Origin: Helianthus annuus
Taxonomy: Eukaryota; Streptophyta; Magnoliopsida; Asterales; Asteraceae
DNA: 64,000 nucleotides
Reading direction: 5' to 3'
Assembly (NCBI RefSeq): GCF_002127325.2
Contig: NC_035449.2
Span: 76,615,691-76,679,690, forward strand
The first letter of the stretch is position 1. Each line of letters opens with the position of its first letter. Below the pieces are notes generated by a model, which worked only from the letters and a program-made list of their open reading frames with translations, did no database searches and was not told the origin of the DNA. Shown here piece after piece: positions 59,385 to 64,000 of the stretch. A program made the translations under genes and the position numbers.

Positions 59385-60470
59385 TAACCCGTAAAACTTT
59401 TTTGACGTAAAACGTAAAAACGTGAAGCGTAAAAAGTTTTACGTAAAACGTTTTACGTAAATCGTAAAAAGTCTTACGTAAAACGTAAAACGTAAAACGT
59501 TTTTACGTAAAACGTTTTTACGTAAAACGTAAAAAGTAAAAAGTTCTACGTAAAACGTAATTTTTTTTTACTAAAACGAAAAAAACGTTAACGTAAAAAC
59601 GTTAACGTAAAAAACCGTTAACGTAAAAACCGTTAACATAAAAAAAACCGTTAACGTAAAAAAACCGTTAACGTAAAAAACATGTAACGTAAAAAAACGT
59701 AAAACGTAAAACGTTTTACGTTTTACGTAAAACGTAAAACGTTTTACGTTTTACGTAAAACGTAAAAAGTAAAAAGTTCTACGTCAAACGTAAAATTTTT
59801 TTATTCAAACGAAAAAAACGTTAACGTAAAAACGTTAACGTAAAAGACCGTTAACGTAAAAACCGTTAACGTAAAAAAACCGATAACGTAAAAAAACCGG
59901 TAACGTAAAAAACCTGAATTTTAAAATGTTAACGTAAAAAACGTTAACGTAAAAACCCGGTGCGTAAAATGTAAATAACGTTAAAAAACCAGTGCGTAAA
60001 ACGTAAAAAAACGTTGATGTAAAAAACCGGTGCGTAAAACGTAAAAAAACCGGTGCGTAAAACGTAAAAAAACCGGCGTGTAAAACGTAAAAAAACCGGT
60101 GCGTAAAACGTTAAAAAACCGGTGCGTAAAACGTAAAAAAACCGGCGCGTAAAACGTAAAAAAAAAACTTTGACGTAATAAACCGGTGCGTAAAACGCAA
60201 AAAACCGGCGTGTAAAACGTAAATAACGTTAACGTAAAAAACCGGCGCGTAAAACGTAAAAAACCGGTGCGTAAAACGCAAAAAAACGTTGACGCAAAAA
60301 CCGGGACGTAAAACGCAAAAAAACGGCGCGTAAGACGTAAATAACATTAACGTAAAAAACCGGGGCGTAAAACGAAAAAACGGCGCGTAAAAAAAAACGA
60401 CGCGTGAAAAAGCCGGGCGAAAAAACGGCGCGTCAAAAAACGAGGCGTGAAAAGGCCAGGCGTAAAAATA
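59385..60470. repeat. ACGTAAAACG-type array in M1
   Basis: Over 1 kb of variants of ACGTAAAACGTTTTACGT, AACGTTAACGTAAAAACC and AACCGGTGCGTAAAACG. Many are self-complementary. The composition drifts from ACGT-rich to CCGGCGCG-rich left to right. Confidence 0.9.
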
Positions 60471-60802
60471 TTAAAAATTAAAAGAATTATAATAAAAATT
60501 TGATTTAATAAAATTGATTTACAAAAAAAATCTGTGGATAAATAAAAAATAATTAAGTAAAAAAACTAATTAATGAATAGGACAAAAAAGGTAATTTAAA
60601 ATTAATATATATAAAAAGACAAAATAGATTGATTTTACTTAAATACCCTTTTGGATTATAATATTAAAGACATAATAAGACAAAAATCTTTTAATATTAA
60701 TATTATCTACTTTTAATCACATCCATCCATCTAGTTGATCTAAGGGCCAGAAAGTGGTTCCCATGGTTCTTACAACTAGAGGTGGTTCTCATTTTAGCGA
60801 TC

Positions 60803-60805
<3 letters not shown>

Positions 60806-60883
<78 letters not shown>
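60806..60883. repeat. (TA)39 tract 2
   Basis: Perfect TA run between M1 and M2. Confidence 0.97.
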
Positions 60884-60888
<5 letters not shown>

Positions 60889-61744
60889 AGGTTCATGCGA
60901 GAACCACCTTTATTGCGAGAACCGCGAGAACCAATGTGAACACAAGCTAAAATAGCTAAAAAAACCTAAAAAAACCCTAAAAAAACCTAACCCCCACCCC
61001 CCCACCCCCCAAAAACCTAAACCCCCACCCCCCCCCCAAAAAAAACCTAACCCCCCCCCCCCCAAAAAAAAACCTAACCCCCCCCCCCCTCCAAGCTAAA
61101 TGCTAAAAACTAAAACCCTCAAAAACCTAAAAAAACCTAACCCCCACCCCCCAAAAACCTAAACCCCCCACCCCCCCCCCCAAGAAAAAACCTAACCCCC
61201 TCCCCCCCCCCCCCAAAAAAACCTAACCCCCCCCCCAAAAAAAACCTAACCCCCCCCCCAAGCTAAATGCTAAAAACTAAAACCCTCAAAAAACCTAAAA
61301 AAAACCTAACCCCCCCCCACCCCACCCCCCCCCCCCAAAAAACCTAAACCCCCCTCCCCCACCCCCCAAAAACCTAAACCCCCCCCCACCCCCCACCCCC
61401 CCCCCAAGCTAAAATGCTAAAAACTAAACCCCCAAAAAACCTAAAAAATCTAAAAAAATCAAAAAAAATCTAAAATTTTTTTTTTATTTTTTTACTATTT
61501 TTTATGTTCAAATCGCTACTTTTTGTAGCCAAAAAAAAAAAAAATTTTTTAAAAAAAAAAAATTTAAAAAAAAAATTTTTTTTTTTTTTGGATACTAAAA
61601 GTAGCGATTTTTATATAAAAAATAGTAAAAAAATAAAAAAAAATTTTTTTGGGTGTTTTTTAGATTTTTTTAGCTATTACTGTTTGTGTTCACACTGGTT
61701 CTCGCGGTTCTCGCAATAAAGGGTGGTTCCTAACGGATCTTTGT

Positions 61745-61746
<2 letters not shown>
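60884..61746. mobile_element. M2: (TA)n-bounded inverted-repeat element, 863 bp
   Basis: Ends GGGTAAGGTTC...GCGAGAACCACC and TATTGCGAGAACCGCGAGAACC match the complement of the right end. The interior has long CCTAACCCCCC tracts (60960-61430), then a poly-A/T hairpin around AAATCGCTACTTTTTG and AAAAGTAGCGATTT. Confidence 0.83.

Positions 61747-61789
<43 letters not shown>
61747..61789. repeat. (TA)n tract 3
   Basis: Perfect TA run of 43 bp between M2 and M3. Confidence 0.97.
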
Positions 61790-61791
<2 letters not shown>

Positions 61792-62211
61792 GAGGGTTTA
61801 AATGAGAACGCTAAATATTTGTGAGAACCGTGAGAACAAATGAAAAATCCATGAGAACTTGGTCAAAAACAATTCAAATTCAAAATTTTTTTCTACACTT
61901 ATCATTATTATTCGAATACAATGTTAGAAATTCAATTTACACGTTTAAATTTACGTGAATTCATAAATAAAGAAAATTTACACATGTGTAAGTTTGCCAT
62001 TTACACATGTGTAAATCTGCTATATTTACACATGTGTAAAAAATTTAAAAAGAATGATTTTGAAATGAGAAATGAATTATTTGATGTTATAAATTCTTGT
62101 TTTGATGTTGTATCTTAATTACAATGAGGTTTGTATAAAAAAATTGATTTTGATTGGTTTTTTCAATCGTTCTCACGGTTCTCGCAATATTTAGCGTTCT
62201 CAAGATAACCC

Positions 62212-62214
<3 letters not shown>
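61790..62214. mobile_element. M3: (TA)n-bounded inverted-repeat element, 425 bp
   Basis: GGGAGGGTTTAAATGAGAAC with GCTAAATATT and GAGAACCGTGAGAAC at the left; complementary at the right. The interior has three ACACATGTGTAA palindromes (61980-62040). Confidence 0.83.

Positions 62215-62215
<1 letters not shown>

Positions 62216-62266
<51 letters not shown>
62216..62266. repeat. (TA)n tract 4
   Basis: Perfect TA run of 51 bp between M3 and M4. Confidence 0.97.
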
Positions 62267-62269
<3 letters not shown>

Positions 62270-62655
62270 AGCCGCTAGAATGAGAACCACCTCGAGTTGT
62301 AAGAACCGCGAGAACTACACCCCACGGAGCGCCGTTCGCCATGATTTTTTTTTACAAGTAGATGTGTATATTATAAACACAGCCGTAAAAAATCATGGCG
62401 AACGGTGCTCCGTGGGGTGTAGTTTTTTACACCACAAGTTTGGTGAAAAAAAAAGAAAAAAGAAAAAAAATTAAAAAACAACAAACTTGTGGTGTAAAAA
62501 ACTACACCCCACGGAGCGCCGTTCGCCATGATTTTTTACGGCTGTGTTTATAATACACACATCAACTTGTACAAAAAAAATCATGGCGAACGGCGCTCCG
62601 TGGGGTGTAGTTCTCGCGGTTCTTACAACTCGGGGTGGTTCTCATTCTAGCAGCC

Positions 62656-62658
<3 letters not shown>
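62267..62658. mobile_element. M4: (TA)n-bounded, fully palindromic element, 392 bp
   Basis: Its ends match those of M1 (GGGAGCCGCTAGAATGAGAA). Almost the whole element is one inverted repeat centred near 62460. Each arm also folds on itself: CACGGAGCGCCGTTCGCCAT and its complement occur within each half around a short loop. Confidence 0.9.

Positions 62659-62724
<66 letters not shown>
62659..62724. repeat. (TA)33 tract 5
   Basis: Perfect TA run between M4 and M5. Confidence 0.97.
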
Positions 62725-62727
<3 letters not shown>

Positions 62728-64000
62728 CTTGGTTATATAAGAAACCCTATCTTTTTAAGAAAACTATGGAAACCCATTGTGAACCATTGATTAGCTTACA
62801 TCAAACTTGATCAAAGGCCATGATTATTTTGGTATGAATAAAAATAAAAAGAAATAAAAAGGACTGCCATTTTGTACCATCCAAGGGCATTTTCGGAAGT
62901 GAACATACACAATGGGAAATAAAAAGGACTGCCATTTTGTACCATTGATTATTTCTCTTACACACATGTTATCTCTCTCTCCTCTCTCCTCTCTCCTCTC
63001 TCCTCTTTCCTCTCTCTTCAATCAAGATCATGATGAACACCAAACACAAATTTCGATCTTCAAGTTCAGATCTACATCGTGAGAAAGAAAAATGTTTGAA
63101 GATTGTTGTTTTAGAGAGAGAACGACGGCAGGATGAAGGTTTTTAGAGAGATGAATTTTTTTGTTTTAGAGAGAGAAACAACAATCTTCATCATGTTCAT
63201 CTATAATCTTTATTTTTTTAGAGAGAGAGAGATTTGAATGTTCAAGTGTGTGTGAGAGAAGAAGGTTTGAAGACCCTTCTTCGTGTTCATCGGACGGGTA
63301 TAGATCCGGTAAGTGTTCTTGAAATATCATTTCACCCTTGATTTTTTGTTGAAATGGTTGTTAATATGTTTTTATGTGCTGAAAGTGTTTTAGTAATGGT
63401 TAATAGGGTATCCATGGTTAATGTTCATGTATTTTAAATAAATCAAAAACTTTAGGATGAGATTTTGAACGAGTTTTTTTTGTTGGTTTGGTTGCTTGTT
63501 AGGGGCTTTTGATCTTAACAGTAGCTGTTCTTATGTTGGTTTGGGTTGCTTGTTTGGGTTTGTGATCTGAACAGTAAGTGTTTTTTTTTTTGGTTGCTTG
63601 ATTCACAGACTCAGGCCCATAACATGTGTTAAGCCCCCTGTTAGAATCTTATATAACGTGTGTTAATTTATAGAAACAAACCCATAAAGATATTCAATTG
63701 ACAAGCTTGATGGATTTAAATAAATCCAAAACTTTAGGATGAGATTTTGAACGGGTTTTTTTGTTGGTTTGGGGTTTTTGATCTTAACAATAATTGTTTT
63801 TTTTTTGTTGGGTTGCTTGATTTACATAGACAGGCCCATAACATGTGTTAAGCACCTGTTAGAATGATATATAATGTGTGTTGATTTACAGAAACAGATC
63901 CATAAAAGATATTGAATTGACAAGCTGGATGGATGTAGGCGACGTTAATGCGGGGACATTGAATAAGTCACATCCTTTGGGAAAGATGTCTTCGTTCATT
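62725..64000. mobile_element. M5: start of a fifth (TA)n-bounded element, right end outside
   Basis: Begins GGGCTTGGTTATATAAGAAA right after the TA run. It has a repeated GGACTGCCATTTTGTACCAT (62861-62880, 62926-62945), CT-rich stretches (62970-63020), GAGA boxes, and a long imperfect duplication (63434-63935). No gene recognised. The inverted right end is not in the window. Confidence 0.55.
63434..63935. repeat. Imperfect tandem duplication in M5
   Basis: Units about 63434-63715 and 63717-63935 share ACTTTAGGATGAGATTTTGA near the start and CCCATAACATGTGTTAAGC near the end, with internal length differences. Confidence 0.88.

Larger units (their letters stand above)
57828..60805. mobile_element. 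M1: (TA)n-bounded inverted-repeat element, ~3 kb
   Basis: The left end GGGAGCCGCTAGAATGAGAA continues CCAC...AGTTGTAAGAACC; the right end is its complement with a few changes. Internal parts: a short GC-rich stretch (58090-58400), a T/G-rich stretch with recurring GGGTTTGAATGATGTTCATG words (58430-59060), then ACGTAAAACGTT arrays. Frames across these repeats are low-complexity and I do not regard them as genes. Confidence 0.82.

Overview
The window is plant (eudicot) nuclear repeat DNA with no intact host gene. Signs of a plant genome are Ty3/gypsy and Ty1/copia LTR retrotransposons primed by initiator tRNA-Met (TGGTATCAGAGC sites), a chloroplast-type KAS I gene fragment and long TA microsatellites. 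The LTR ends (GGGTGTGACA plus PBS) remind me of Asteraceae repeats, but that is recollection, not a search.

Layout. (1) Bases 1-11450 and 24156-35608 are two near-identical copies of one nested block, differing as far as I could see only in a T-run, an (AAT)n and a poly-A. The pattern fits a tandem duplication of about 24.16 kb whose join is at 11450/11451. The left copy begins before the window. (2) The block is layered. A forward Ty3/gypsy element (called gypsy1 here; LTR end 14760, PBS 14764, gag/protease 16039-17422) is interrupted exactly at 17422 by a 7.2-kb copia-like, gag-only element (C1, 17423-24632, TSD ACGTT). The gypsy1 pol resumes at 24638 and is cut at 26808 by a reverse-strand non-coding LTR element (W, LTR about 2.5 kb). 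W carries a solo LTR of 3985 bp (TSD TATTT). (3) 36021-46833 is a decayed reverse-strand gypsy element (Y) with LTRs near 3.8 kb, a nearly open gag, and RT and integrase remnants. (4) 46834-48540 holds a copia RNase H/3' LTR fragment and a KAS I gene fragment. (5) 48543-53218 is a large foldback element made of palindromes around GTATAGGCCTATAC, with an (ACAAT)n array of about 107 units in one arm. (6) 54330-56080 is a TAGGCCTG inverted-repeat element holding a second one with TTA target duplications; 56395-57725 is a decayed copia gag. (7) 57734-64000 is a chain of five elements, each set between (TA)n tracts. Four show inverted ends carrying GAGAACC-type motifs; the fifth runs off the window.

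The protein-coding parts are retrotransposon remains broken by stops and frameshifts; RT in gypsy1 also has Asn in place of a catalytic Asp. W shares its LTR end and PBS with gypsy1, so it may have been mobilised by a gypsy1-type partner. C1 has a large gag and no visible pol, so it too would need help in trans. The most unusual parts are the (TA)n-chained inverted-repeat cluster, the foldback element, the periodic palindromes upstream of TATA boxes in two LTR families, and the duplication join at the base of a 47-bp hairpin.
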